Assembly (NCBI GenBank): GCA_019686135.1
Contig: JADGHL010000022.1
Coordinates: 1-51,596, forward strand
DNA length: 51,596 nt
Source of the DNA: Myxococcaceae bacterium
GTDB taxonomy: Bacteria; Myxococcota; Myxococcia; Myxococcales; Myxococcaceae
Direction: 5' to 3'
Part shown: positions 19,270 through 27,370 of the stretch, piece after piece
Layout of the letters: each line of letters opens with the position of its first letter
Numbering within the stretch: the first letter of the stretch is position 1
Notes under the pieces: model-generated
The model's input: the letters and a program-made list of their open reading frames with translations, nothing else
Told to the model about the DNA's origin: nothing
Databases searched by the model: none
Translations under genes and position numbers: made by a program

Positions 19270-21081
19270 CTACTGGAGGTCGATCCGGACCGTCCCGTTG
19301 ACGACCATTGCCGCGGACGCGGGGGCGGAGAGGTCGAGCACGACGCGGGTGCCGCCCGCTCGCGCCCCCACCCGGACGCCTTCGACGATGGGCGCGGTCG
19401 AGGGCCGTTTCACGCTGCTTCTCGGAGAGGGGCCGCGCAGGTCGATCACCGCACGCGATGGGCCGGAGAGCACGAACGTGCGCTCGATCTCCGCTCCCGG
19501 CGCGAGGTCGAGGCGCGCGATCAGGACGCGGCCGGACCGGGAGATCGACACGGCTTCCGCCCCGCCCGCTTTGAGGTCGATGTGGGTGGAGGTGACGCCA
19601 TGCGCCGGTGCGACGGATCCACGCGCTGCCAGGGCGTCGCGATCCGCGGCCGAAGGCTTCGCCCCGTGCGCGGGAGGGGAGCCGACGGCGTGCGCCGCAG
19701 TGGCCGATCCGCGCGTGGGCTGCACGTTGGGACCCGCGGGCAGCGCCTCGTGCGCGGAGGCAGAGGCGACGGCATGTACCGCTGCGGGCGATCCACGCGC
19801 CGTCAGGGCGTTGGGATTTGCGGGTACCGCGTCGTGCTCGGGAGCAGCGGCTGCGGCGCGCGCCGTTGCGGGCGAACCGCGCGCCGCCGGCGAGTCGGGA
19901 TCTGCAGGTGCCGCGTGGTGCCCGGGAGCGATGGCTGCGGCGCGTGCCGTTGCGAGCGATCTGCGCGTCGCCGCCGAATCGGGATCCGCGAGTGCCGCAT
20001 CGTGCTCGGGAGCGACGGTGGCGGCGCGTGCCCTTGCGGGCGATCCACGCGTCGCCGGCGAATCGCGATCCGCGGATGGCGCGTCGTGTTCGGGAGCATC
20101 GGCGACGGCAGGTACCCCTGCGGCCGATCCCCGCGCGGCTGGGGAGTCGGGATCCGCAGGAAGCACCTCGTTCGCCGGAGCAGAGGTGACGGCACGTGCC
20201 GCTGCAGCCGATCCGCGCGCTGTCACGGAGTTGGGACCCTCGCGTACCGCCTCGTGCGCGGGGGCTGCTGCGGAGTCGGAATCCGCAAACACCGCACCCG
20301 ATCCGGGCGCGGGCGGAACGATTTCATGCGTTCCCGCCTCCGCGACCTCGGCCGTGCGATGCGGCGCCCGCGCATCCGGAGTCGCGTCGCGGCGGATCAC
20401 CCACAACAGGCCCACCGCGACGATCACGAGGAACGCCACCAGCACCACCGCCGTTCCCACCCGCGCCCCGGAATCCGCGGCCTCGAGCGCGGAGGCAGGT
20501 GCCGATTCCGGTGTCGGCAGCCGGGTTTCGCGATCCTCGTCCGGGTTCGATGCCCGGGGCTCGAGGTCGAGCGTCCATGTCGGTGAGGAGGCGTGCCCGG
20601 CGGCGCCGAGCTCGTTGAGGGTCGTCTGCATGAAGTCCTCGGGCGGCCTGGCTTGGGGAGCGGAACCGGCGGCCGTGGCCGGTGCGCCCGGGTCCGTCGT
20701 GGGCGCGCTCTGAATCGCGTGGGAGAGATCTTCGGGTGCTGGCGCCGCGGGGCGACGGACGAGGAAGTCGAGCAGGGCGGGGGCGCGCGGGTGGAGGAAG
20801 CGGAGGAAGCGCAGGCCGAACCCGGGGAGCCGGCCCGGCGGCGTGGGCTGGGACGGATCCGAGCTCCAGATGACCTCCGCCTCGGCGAACGGGAGCGCGC
20901 GGCCGCGGGCTTCGAGCGCCACGGACAGCTTCGTCCCCGGCGCCACCGCGACGTTGCTGCGGACGAACATTCCGCCCAGCGAGAGGTTGCCGGCGAGCAT
21001 CCGCCGCGCACGCGAGGCCGCCCCCGCCCACTGGACGTGGACCGGACGCGTGAACGGTACCCGCTGCAGTCGGTCCTTCAT
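19270..21081 (-). CDS. PilZ domain - TM - tandem-repeat linker - AMIN domain fusion
   Basis: A 603-residue multidomain protein. Residues about 1-110 are a PilZ domain with the NLSLGG motif (fits [D/N]xSxxG) and GFGLRFLRFL; a clean RxxxR motif is not seen, so c-di-GMP binding is uncertain. After a polar stretch comes one TM helix (VGTAVVLVAFLVIVAVGLLWVI). It is followed by about 7 tandem 28-residue Ala/Pro-rich repeats and finally an AMIN-like domain (FVLSGPSRAVIDLRGP, GTRVVLDLS, NGTVRIDLQ). AMIN domains bind cell-envelope material in PilQ secretins and amidases. The arrangement puts PilZ in the cytoplasm and AMIN in the periplasm. The ATG at 21081 has a GAGGTGA ribosome-binding site; a GTG at 21087 lies inside it. 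Confidence 0.82.
   Translation of the reverse strand: MKDRLQRVPFTRPVHVQWAGAASRARRMLAGNLSLGGMFVRSNVAVAPGTKLSVALEARGRALPFAEAEVIWSSDPSQPTPPGRLPGFGLRFLRFLHPRAPALLDFLVRRPAAPAPEDLSHAIQSAPTTDPGAPATAAGSAPQARPPEDFMQTTLNELGAAGHASSPTWTLDLEPRASNPDEDRETRLPTPESAPASALEAADSGARVGTAVVLVAFLVIVAVGLLWVIRRDATPDARAPHRTAEVAEAGTHEIVPPAPGSGAVFADSDSAAAPAHEAVREGPNSVTARGSAAAARAVTSAPANEVLPADPDSPAARGSAAGVPAVADAPEHDAPSADRDSPATRGSPARARAATVAPEHDAALADPDSAATRRSLATARAAAIAPGHHAAPADPDSPAARGSPATARAAAAAPEHDAVPANPNALTARGSPAAVHAVASASAHEALPAGPNVQPTRGSATAAHAVGSPPAHGAKPSAADRDALAARGSVAPAHGVTSTHIDLKAGGAEAVSISRSGRVLIARLDLAPGAEIERTFVLSGPSRAVIDLRGPSPRSSVKRPSTAPIVEGVRVGARAGGTRVVLDLSAPASAAMVVNGTVRIDLQ
19590..20220 (-). repeat. In-frame tandem repeats of 84 bp (28 residues)
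   Basis: About seven units plus a partial one, most exactly 84 bp and one 90 bp, each beginning (A/T)RGS and containing APEHDA-like and ADPDSPA-like segments. They form the periplasmic linker between the TM helix and the AMIN domain. The DNA copies are clearly related but diverged, and the reading frame is kept throughout. All length changes seen are multiples of three. Confidence 0.85.
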
Positions 21082-21163
21082 GGTCACCTCGCGCAGGACG
21101 CGATGGTGAGGCCAGAGTGGGCGGCCCGCAATTTTCCCGCTACGGCTGGCTACACCCCTGTCG

Positions 21164-21937
21164 TCACGCCCGCGCCGTGGGCGCCTCGAGCACGGGCGGC
21201 GCAGCGGGCTCGAGCGCCGCGCGGACGCGCTGCTCCTCCGCGAGATCCCTCGGTACGGACTGCAGCACCGGAGCGAGCGCCGGGTCCACGTACCTTCCCA
21301 CGCCCACCAGCACGAGGCTCACGCCCTCGAAGTCCAGAAGCGGCAGCTTGAGCGGCGCGAATCGTTTGTCCTGATACGGCGCCCTGAGGTGTTCGGGGAT
21401 CCGGTGCCACACGCGAGCGCCGCGCTCCCCCGGCCAGGGCCGCATCCCCAGCAGGAGGTAGCTGGCCACGGCGCACATGCCGAGATCGTCGTGGATGGGC
21501 CCCACGGTCTCCGGTGCGTCGAGGGCATAGGAGAAGTGGGTGTGATCGCCGTGCTCGGCGATGACGTACGAGCCCTGGGTCAGAACGCGCGCCGCCGGCT
21601 GGAATCGGAGCCCGCGCGTCCGGGTCATGTAGGTGGACGCGCCCAGGTCGTGCGAGACGTGCGAGAGCTTGCCTGCGCGATCGACATAGGACCAGAACCG
21701 CTCGCGGCGCCGCCAGCCGCCACCGCCGGGATCGGGGAGTCGCTTGTGACCCAGGAGGATCCGCCGAAAGCGGTCCCTGCCGTCGGGGTGCAGCACCAGG
21801 AACGTGCGCTGGACGTCGGCGATGCCTTCGGGGAACGGCGTCTCCACCCGAGGCTGGAACACGACGTACATCCGCCCGCGCTCGAGAAGGTCGTACGGCG
21901 GCGTGCACCCGAGGGACTCTGGCTGCATCCGGGCCAT
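21164..21937 (-). CDS. Conserved-looking hypothetical protein
   Basis: A protein of about 257 residues that I do not recognise. It has no signal peptide or TM segment. It is rich in aromatic and charged residues, with notable patches GRMYVVFQPRVETPFP, DVQRTFLVLHPDG, HGDHTHFSYAL and DLGMCAVASYLLLGMRP. The balanced composition and codon pattern argue that it is a real, folded cytoplasmic protein. The ATG at 21937 was chosen over a TTG directly before it; a third start at 21928 is possible. It lies on the same strand 82 bases upstream of the PilZ-AMIN gene and is divergent from the efflux operon, so it may be cotranscribed with the PilZ gene. Confidence 0.6.
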   Translation of the reverse strand: MARMQPESLGCTPPYDLLERGRMYVVFQPRVETPFPEGIADVQRTFLVLHPDGRDRFRRILLGHKRLPDPGGGGWRRRERFWSYVDRAGKLSHVSHDLGASTYMTRTRGLRFQPAARVLTQGSYVIAEHGDHTHFSYALDAPETVGPIHDDLGMCAVASYLLLGMRPWPGERGARVWHRIPEHLRAPYQDKRFAPLKLPLLDFEGVSLVLVGVGRYVDPALAPVLQSVPRDLAEEQRVRAALEPAAPPVLEAPTARA

Positions 21938-22096
21938 CAACCGGACAACGCCCCGTGAGGACGCCGCATTCGCGGCTGCCTGCCTGGCCGGCGCAACACT
22001 TCTTCACGATCTGCGAACGGACGCGAAACGGCTCCCCCTGGAATTTCGGTGGCGCAGATTCGTCTGGAGTGGCGTCATCACTTGTTGAGGCAACCA

Positions 22097-22567
22097 TTGT
22101 CGAAGCAAGAACCCATCGGTCTCCTCGTCGCCGCCGTCCGCCGCCGGCTCAAGCAGCTGGTGGTCCGGGGGGTGGCGCCCTGGGGCCTGAGCTCGCAGCA
22201 GTTCTGGCTGTTGATCGCAGTCCACGCCCACCCCGGGCTCTCGGCGCGTGAGATCGCCGCGTTGCAGCGGATGGATGAGCCCACCGCCTCGCGCGTGCTG
22301 GCGGCGCTGGCACGGATGGACCTCGTCCGCGCCACGGTCGATCCCGACGACCGGCGGCGCTCGAGGCTGGCGCTCACCGCCAAAGGCCGGCGGCTGGCCA
22401 CGAAGCTGGCGCCGTTCGCTGCGCAGGTTCGCGCGGCGGCGGATGCGGCGTTGACGCCGCCGGAGCGGGTCGAGCTGCGGCGGCTTCTGCACAAGGTGCT
22501 GGATGGGGTGGCGGCGCTCGAGGCGCAAAGCGCCATCCGGCAGACGTCCACGGAGGCCTGGAGATGA
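22097..22567 (+). CDS. MarR family transcriptional regulator of the efflux operon
   Basis: A protein of about 156 residues with a winged-helix MarR fold: helix LSSQQFWLLIAVHAHPG, the HTH LSAREIAALQRMDEPTASRVLAALARMDLV and the wing DPDDRRRSRLALT. The start is probably the TTG at 22097 because TTGAGG lies 7 bases upstream; an ATG at 22049 would give 172 residues. Its stop overlaps the ATG of the adaptor gene (ATGA), so it heads the whole MacA/MacB/TolC-like operon. By family precedent it probably represses that operon and its own synthesis until a ligand binds. Confidence 0.87.
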   Translation: MSKQEPIGLLVAAVRRRLKQLVVRGVAPWGLSSQQFWLLIAVHAHPGLSAREIAALQRMDEPTASRVLAALARMDLVRATVDPDDRRRSRLALTAKGRRLATKLAPFAAQVRAAADAALTPPERVELRRLLHKVLDGVAALEAQSAIRQTSTEAWR

Positions 22568-23817
22568 AGAAGCGGGGAACGGTGGTGCTGGCCCTTGTGG
22601 CTGGGGTGGCGCTGGTCGTGGGCGGCGCGCTGTGGCTCAAGAACCGGAGCAGCGAACCGGAGCTGCGCTTCGAGACCGCGACGGTCGACCGCGGCCGGGT
22701 AGTGGCGCGAGTGTCCGCGACCGGAACGCTCTCCGCGCTGGTGACCGTCCAGGTCGGCAGCCAGGTCTCCGGACGGATCGCCTCGCTGCACGCGGACTTC
22801 AACTCCCAGGTGAAGAAGGGCGACGTGCTGGCGACCATCGACCCGCAGCTCTTTGAAGCGGCGCTGGAGCAGGCGCGCGCGAACGCCGCCGCTGCGCAGG
22901 GGAACCTGACCCGCGCGAAGGTGCAGGCGCAGGACGCCCAGCGCGTCCTTCAGCGGACCCGGGCGCTCGCGGAGCAGAAGCTGATCTCCGCGGCGGACCT
23001 CGACACGGCATTGGCGAACGCGCAGGCGGCCGAGGCCCAGGTGGAGGTCGCGCAGAGCGCGGTGTCGCAGGCGAAAGCGTCGCTGCACCAGGCGGAGGTC
23101 AACCTCCAGTACACGACCATCCACTCGCCGATCGACGGCGTGGTGATCTCCCGCAACGTCGACGTGGGCCAGACGGTGGCCGCGTCGCTCCAGGCGCCCA
23201 CGCTGTTCGTCATCGCCGAGGACCTGCGCAAGATGCAGGTGGACACCAGCGTCTCCGAGGCGGACGTCGGCAAGCTCACGCCGGGGATGAAGGCGATCTT
23301 CACCGTGGACGCGTACCCGGAGCTGCGCTTCGAGGGCACGGTGCGGCAGATCCGCAACGCGCCCACCACGGTGCAGAATGTCGTCACCTACGACGCGGTC
23401 ATCGACGTGGAGAACCCCGAGCTCAGGCTCAAGCCGGGGATGACCGCCAACGTCACCTTCATCTACGCCGAGCGCAAGGACGTGCTGCGCGTGCCCAACG
23501 CCGCGCTGAGGTTCCGCCCGCCGCCGGAGCTGTCGGCGAAGGCGGGGCCGGTGCGGCCCGCGAACGCCCAGGGCTCGTCGTCGCCGGAGCGGAGCTCCCG
23601 GCGTGCGCCGGACCAGAAGACGCTGTGGGTGCTGCGTGCGGATGGCCGGCCCGAGCCGGTCACCGTCACCACCGGCACCACCGACGGGTCGCAGACGGAG
23701 ATCGTGGCGGGCGACGTGAAGGAGGGCGATCGGGTCATCACCGATGTGGTGGGTGGCACCGAGCCTGCGTCTGCTTCGCCGGGCCGGCCGCCGCGCGGGA
23801 TGAGGAGGATGTTCTAG
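22564..23817 (+). CDS. MacA-like periplasmic adaptor of a tripartite efflux pump
   Basis: A 417-residue HlyD/MacA-type membrane fusion protein. It has an N-terminal membrane anchor (VVLALVAGVALVVGGALWL), split lipoyl halves (QVGSQVSGRIASLHADFN and TTIHSPIDGVVISRNVDVGQTV) around a long alpha-helical hairpin, then beta-barrel (PGMKAIFTVDAYPELRFEG) and membrane-proximal domains. It links the inner-membrane MacB-like transporter to the outer-membrane TolC-like channel. A Pro/Ser/Arg-rich insert of about 30 residues follows ALRFRPPPE. It starts inside the MarR stop codon, and its own stop directly abuts the ATPase ATG. Confidence 0.92.
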   Translation: MKKRGTVVLALVAGVALVVGGALWLKNRSSEPELRFETATVDRGRVVARVSATGTLSALVTVQVGSQVSGRIASLHADFNSQVKKGDVLATIDPQLFEAALEQARANAAAAQGNLTRAKVQAQDAQRVLQRTRALAEQKLISAADLDTALANAQAAEAQVEVAQSAVSQAKASLHQAEVNLQYTTIHSPIDGVVISRNVDVGQTVAASLQAPTLFVIAEDLRKMQVDTSVSEADVGKLTPGMKAIFTVDAYPELRFEGTVRQIRNAPTTVQNVVTYDAVIDVENPELRLKPGMTANVTFIYAERKDVLRVPNAALRFRPPPELSAKAGPVRPANAQGSSSPERSSRRAPDQKTLWVLRADGRPEPVTVTTGTTDGSQTEIVAGDVKEGDRVITDVVGGTEPASASPGRPPRGMRRMF

Positions 23818-24570
23818 ATGGCGCTCCTCGAGCTTTGCGACGTCGTGAAGACGTACCAGATGGGCGACGTGTCGGTGCGCGCACTCCGCGGCGTGTCGCT
23901 TTCGGTGGAGGAGGGCGAGTTTGTCGCCATCATGGGCTCCTCCGGTTCCGGCAAGTCCACGCTGATGAACATCATCGGCTGCCTCGACAAGCCGACCAGC
24001 GGGACGTACATCCTGGCGGGGCAGGACATCTCGAAGGCCAGCCGGAACGAACTGGCGGAGATTCGCAACCGGACGCTCGGGTTCGTCTTCCAGAGCTTCA
24101 ACCTCCTCTCCCGCACCAGCGCGCTGGAGAACGTGGAGCTGCCCATGCTGTACGCGGGCGTGCCCACCTCGGAGCGCGTGGCCCGGGCGAAGCGGGCGCT
24201 GGAGCGCGTCGGCCTGGGCCAGAGGCTGGATCACCACCCCAACCAGCTCTCCGGTGGACAGCAGCAGCGCGTGGCGATCGCCCGGGCGCTGGTGAGTGAG
24301 CCGAAGGTGATCCTCGCGGACGAGCCGACCGGCGCGCTGGATTCGCGCACCAGCATCGAGGTGATGGCGCTGTTCCAGGAGCTCCACCGCGCCGGGATGA
24401 CGCTGGTGCTGGTCACCCACGAACCCGACATCGCCTCCTACGCCTCCCGGCTGGTGGTAGTGCGCGACGGCCAGATCCTATCGGACCGGCGCCAGACGCC
24501 GGTGCCGGCGGTGGTGCCGCCGCTTCCACCTGAAGACATCGCCCTCGAGGCGGCGGAGGCACGTGGATGA
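23818..24570 (+). CDS. MacB-like ABC transporter ATPase
   Basis: A 250-residue ATP-binding subunit of the LolD/MacB family. It has Walker [11 protein letters not shown]-loop VFQSFNLL, signature [15 protein letters not shown], Walker [13 protein letters not shown] and the H-loop VTHEPD. It starts immediately after the adaptor stop codon and overlaps the permease gene by ATGA. In E. coli MacB the ATPase and permease are one chain; here they are two proteins. Confidence 0.95.
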   Translation: MALLELCDVVKTYQMGDVSVRALRGVSLSVEEGEFVAIMGSSGSGKSTLMNIIGCLDKPTSGTYILAGQDISKASRNELAEIRNRTLGFVFQSFNLLSRTSALENVELPMLYAGVPTSERVARAKRALERVGLGQRLDHHPNQLSGGQQQRVAIARALVSEPKVILADEPTGALDSRTSIEVMALFQELHRAGMTLVLVTHEPDIASYASRLVVVRDGQILSDRRQTPVPAVVPPLPPEDIALEAAEARG

Positions 24571-25796
24571 ACCCGCTCCAGACCTTCCGGATCGCGCTTC
24601 GTGCGCTTCAGCGGAACAAGATGCGGTCGTTCCTCACCACGCTGGGGATCATGATCGGTGTGGCGGCGGTGATCGCGATGGTGGCGATCGGCGAGGGCGC
24701 GAAGAAGCGGGTCGAGGACGCCTTCTCGTCGATGGGCACGAGCCTGTTGATCGTGATGCCGGGCAGCTCGCAGTCCGGCGGCGCGCGGGGCGGGTTCGGG
24801 TCACAGCCGACGCTGACCTGGGACGACCTCCACGCCATCCAGACCGAGCTGAGCGCGGTGAAGTACGCCGCGGCGGTGCTGCGGACCAACGCGCAGCTGC
24901 TCGCGGACGACCAGAACTGGGCCACGACGGTCTACGGCACTTCGGGCGAGTACTTCGAAATTCGAAGCTGGCGCGCGGCCTCTGGAACGCTGCTCACCTC
25001 TTCTGACGTGGAGGGCGGCGCCAAGGTGGTCGTCATGGGGGCGACCGTGGTGGACAAGCTGTTCGGCCCCGGAGCCGATCCGATCGGCCGGACGATCCGG
25101 ATCCGGAACATCCCGTTCCAGGTGGTGGGCGTGCTGGAGAAGAAGGGCCAGTCGCCCATGGGGCAGGACTACGACGACGCGGTCTACATCCCGCAGACGA
25201 CGTTCGCCTCGAAGATCCAGGGCGGGTTGCAGAAGTACGTCAGCGGCACGCTCTACGTCAGCGCCGTCGACGCGGAGTCCACTGCGCGCGCGCAGCGGCA
25301 GATCGAGAGCCTTCTGCGCGATCGCCACCACCTCTCCGACCGCGACGAGGAGGACTTCTCGGTGCGCAACCTCTCGGAGATCGCCTCGGCGCAACAGGAG
25401 GGCACCGAGACCTTGACGACGCTTCTGGCCAGCATCGCCGCGGTGTCGTTGCTGGTGGGCGGGATCGGGATCATGAACATCATGCTGGTCAGCGTCACCG
25501 AACGGACGCGGGAGATCGGCATCCGGATGGCGGTGGGCGCCAAACCCCGCAACATCCTCGCGCAGTTCCTGGTGGAGGCCCTCACGCTCTCGCTCCTGGG
25601 CGGGGTGATCGGCGTGGGCCTGGGCATCCTCACCGCCTCACAGCTCGCCAGCCGCTTCGGCTGGCCGATGCTGGTGCGCCCGGACATCGTGCTGATCGCC
25701 GTGGGCTTCAGCGCGGCCGTGGGCGTGGCGTTCGGGATGTACCCCGCGCGCAAGGCCTCCCAGCTCGATCCCATCGAAGCGCTGAGGTTCGAATGA
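24567..25796 (+). CDS. MacB-like ABC transporter permease (FtsX family)
   Basis: A 409-residue permease with the MacB topology. There is one N-terminal TM helix ([21 protein letters not shown]), a large periplasmic domain of about 230 residues (MacB-PCD, including [13 protein letters not shown] and [14 protein letters not shown]), then three C-terminal TM helices of the FtsX domain, including [17 protein letters not shown] and the motif [12 protein letters not shown]. It drives export mechanically together with the adaptor and the outer-membrane channel. The start overlaps the ATPase stop and the end overlaps the TolC-like gene. Confidence 0.94.
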   Translation: MNPLQTFRIALRALQRNKMRSFLTTLGIMIGVAAVIAMVAIGEGAKKRVEDAFSSMGTSLLIVMPGSSQSGGARGGFGSQPTLTWDDLHAIQTELSAVKYAAAVLRTNAQLLADDQNWATTVYGTSGEYFEIRSWRAASGTLLTSSDVEGGAKVVVMGATVVDKLFGPGADPIGRTIRIRNIPFQVVGVLEKKGQSPMGQDYDDAVYIPQTTFASKIQGGLQKYVSGTLYVSAVDAESTARAQRQIESLLRDRHHLSDRDEEDFSVRNLSEIASAQQEGTETLTTLLASIAAVSLLVGGIGIMNIMLVSVTERTREIGIRMAVGAKPRNILAQFLVEALTLSLLGGVIGVGLGILTASQLASRFGWPMLVRPDIVLIAVGFSAAVGVAFGMYPARKASQLDPIEALRFE

Positions 25797-27076
25797 TTCG
25801 CACCGTCTCCATCTGCTCCATGGCGTTGGCGCTGCTCCCGGCGGTGGCGCTGGGTCAGCAGTCTGGGCGCACGCTCACGCTGGAGGAGGCGCTCCGCACC
25901 GCAGAACAGAACCAGCCGCAGCTCCGCCGCGCGCGCGCCAGCGTGGATGTCTCCGCGGCGCGCGTGGACGAGGCGCGCAGCCAGTACCTGCCCCAGGTGA
26001 ACGGCCGCGCCGGCGTGTCGGTGGGCGCGGGCGCATCCGTCAGCGGTGGCGTGGGCGCGCCCTTGTCCACCACGCGCGGCTACAACGTCGGCGTCAGCGC
26101 CAACCAGCTCATCTGGGACTTCGGTCAGACGACCTCGCGGATCGACGCCGCCCGCGCAACGCTCGCGGCCTCGAACGAGTCCCAGCGCGCCACCTTGCAG
26201 GACGTGCAGCTCGCGGTCCGCACCGCGTACTTCGACGCACTGGCCGCGCGCGCTCTCGTGGATGTGGCGAAGGAGGCTCTGGCCAACCAGGACCGGCACC
26301 TCGAGCAGATTCAGGCCTTCGTGGAGGTGGGGACGCGGCCGGAGATCGACCTCGCGCAGGTCCGCACCGACCGCGCCAACGCACGGGTGCAGCTCATCAA
26401 CGCGGAGAACGCATACGAGACCGCGAAGGCGGCGTTGAACCAGGCGATGGGCGTGGAGGGTCCGACCGATTACGAGCTGGCGGACGTCCCGCCGGCTCCG
26501 GTGGAGGGCGAGGGGCAGGAGCTGGAGGACCTTCTCGCGGAGGCGATCCGCAACCGCCCCGAGCTCGCCGCGCTGGAGTACCAGGCGCGCGCGGAGGAGC
26601 TGAACCTCGAGGTCGCGAGCGCCGGTTACTGGCCGTCGATCGGCGCCTCGGTGAGCGCGGACGACTCCGGGCGCGATCTGGAGAACCGGGGCTTCAGCGC
26701 GTCCGGTGGCCTGTCGCTGACGTGGAACCTGTTCAACGGCTTCGAGACCCGCGCCCGCGTGCAGGAGTCGCGCGCCCAGCTCCAGTCCATCGAAGCGGAG
26801 CGCGATCTGCTCCGGCAGCAGGTGCGGCTGGAGCTGGAACGGGCGCGCCTGGCGGTGCGCGCGGCGCTCGCTTCGCTGGAGGCGTCGCAGGAGGCGGAGA
26901 GCAACGCGCGCACGCGGCTGAAGCTCGCGGAGGGGCGCTATCGGGCGGGCGTGGGCAACATCATCGAGTTGGGCGACGCACAGGTGGCGCTGACCCAGGC
27001 CGAAGCGCAGCGCGTCCAGGCGACCTACGACGTCTCGGTGGCGCGGGCGCAGTTGCTGCGCGCGCTGGGGCGCTGA
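25793..27076 (+). CDS. TolC-like outer membrane efflux protein
   Basis: A 427-residue outer membrane efflux protein. A signal peptide (VSICSMALALLPAVALG) is followed by two OEP repeats of long heptad-rich helices, for example LTLEEALRTAEQNQPQLRRARASV and LEDLLAEAIRNRPELAALEYQ. Strand segments such as SAGYWPSIGASVSA and LSLTWNLFNGF would build the barrel. It is the exit duct of the pump whose other parts are encoded directly upstream in overlapping genes, and the last gene of that operon. Confidence 0.94.
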   Translation: MIRTVSICSMALALLPAVALGQQSGRTLTLEEALRTAEQNQPQLRRARASVDVSAARVDEARSQYLPQVNGRAGVSVGAGASVSGGVGAPLSTTRGYNVGVSANQLIWDFGQTTSRIDAARATLAASNESQRATLQDVQLAVRTAYFDALAARALVDVAKEALANQDRHLEQIQAFVEVGTRPEIDLAQVRTDRANARVQLINAENAYETAKAALNQAMGVEGPTDYELADVPPAPVEGEGQELEDLLAEAIRNRPELAALEYQARAEELNLEVASAGYWPSIGASVSADDSGRDLENRGFSASGGLSLTWNLFNGFETRARVQESRAQLQSIEAERDLLRQQVRLELERARLAVRAALASLEASQEAESNARTRLKLAEGRYRAGVGNIIELGDAQVALTQAEAQRVQATYDVSVARAQLLRALGR

Positions 27077-27095
27077 GGTCCGGGTCAACGCGACC

Positions 27096-27136
27096 GAAAA
27101 CAAAGGCCCGGGACCGCTCGTCGCGATCCCGGGCCC
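27096..27136 (-). terminator. Rho-independent terminator of the tRNA transcript
   Basis: Read on the reverse strand, a 9-bp perfect stem (GGCCCGGGA with TCCCGGGCC) and a 13-nt loop are followed by TTTGTTTTC. It lies 8 bases past the 3' end of the tRNA-Asp gene and should end the tRNA transcript. The same hairpin could also hinder forward readthrough from the efflux operon, although no T-run follows in that direction. Confidence 0.8.
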
Positions 27137-27144
27137 TCGTGCAG

Positions 27145-27218
27145 CGAGGAGTAGGGGACTTGAACCCCTGACCTCCGGCGTGACAGGCCGGCGTTCTAAC
27201 CAGCTGAACTAACTCCCC
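27145..27218 (-). tRNA. tRNA-Asp (anticodon GTC)
   Basis: A complete 74-nt cloverleaf. The acceptor GGGGAGT pairs with ACTCCTC (one G-T), the D-stem is GTTC/GAAC, the anticodon stem CCGGC/GCCGG has loop CTGTCAC, and the T-arm AGGGG/CCCCT has loop TTCAAGT. The discriminator is G. CCA is not encoded. Confidence 0.96.
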
Positions 27219-27237
27219 ACACTGCGGTGCTGCTGCT

Positions 27238-27309
27238 TGGGCGGAACAGGTTTCGAACCTGTGACCCTCGCCTTGTAAGGGCGACGCTCTACCGCTGAGC
27301 TATCCGCCC
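27238..27309 (-). tRNA. tRNA-Val (anticodon TAC)
   Basis: A complete 72-nt cloverleaf. The acceptor GGGCGGA pairs with TCCGCCC, the D-arm is GCTCAGCGGTAGAGC, the anticodon stem TCGCC/GGCGA has loop CTTACAA, and the T-arm ACAGG/CCTGT has loop TTCGAAA. The discriminator is A. CCA is not encoded. It lies 19 bases upstream of tRNA-Asp on the same strand, so the two are probably one transcript. Confidence 0.96.
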
Positions 27310-27370
27310 TGAAACCCACGTCGCCCCAACGATGGCGCGCCTTCTACCGATGCACACGGGGGAGTGTCAA

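Noticed and set aside
19590-20220. Possible CRISPR array suggested by periodic repeats
   Set aside because: The units are 84 bp, diverged, without unique spacers, and continue an open reading frame; this is a protein-coding tandem repeat.
27145-27309. tRNA pair as a possible integration (att) site
   Set aside because: No integrase gene, no repeated tRNA 3' end and no mobile-element genes were seen nearby.
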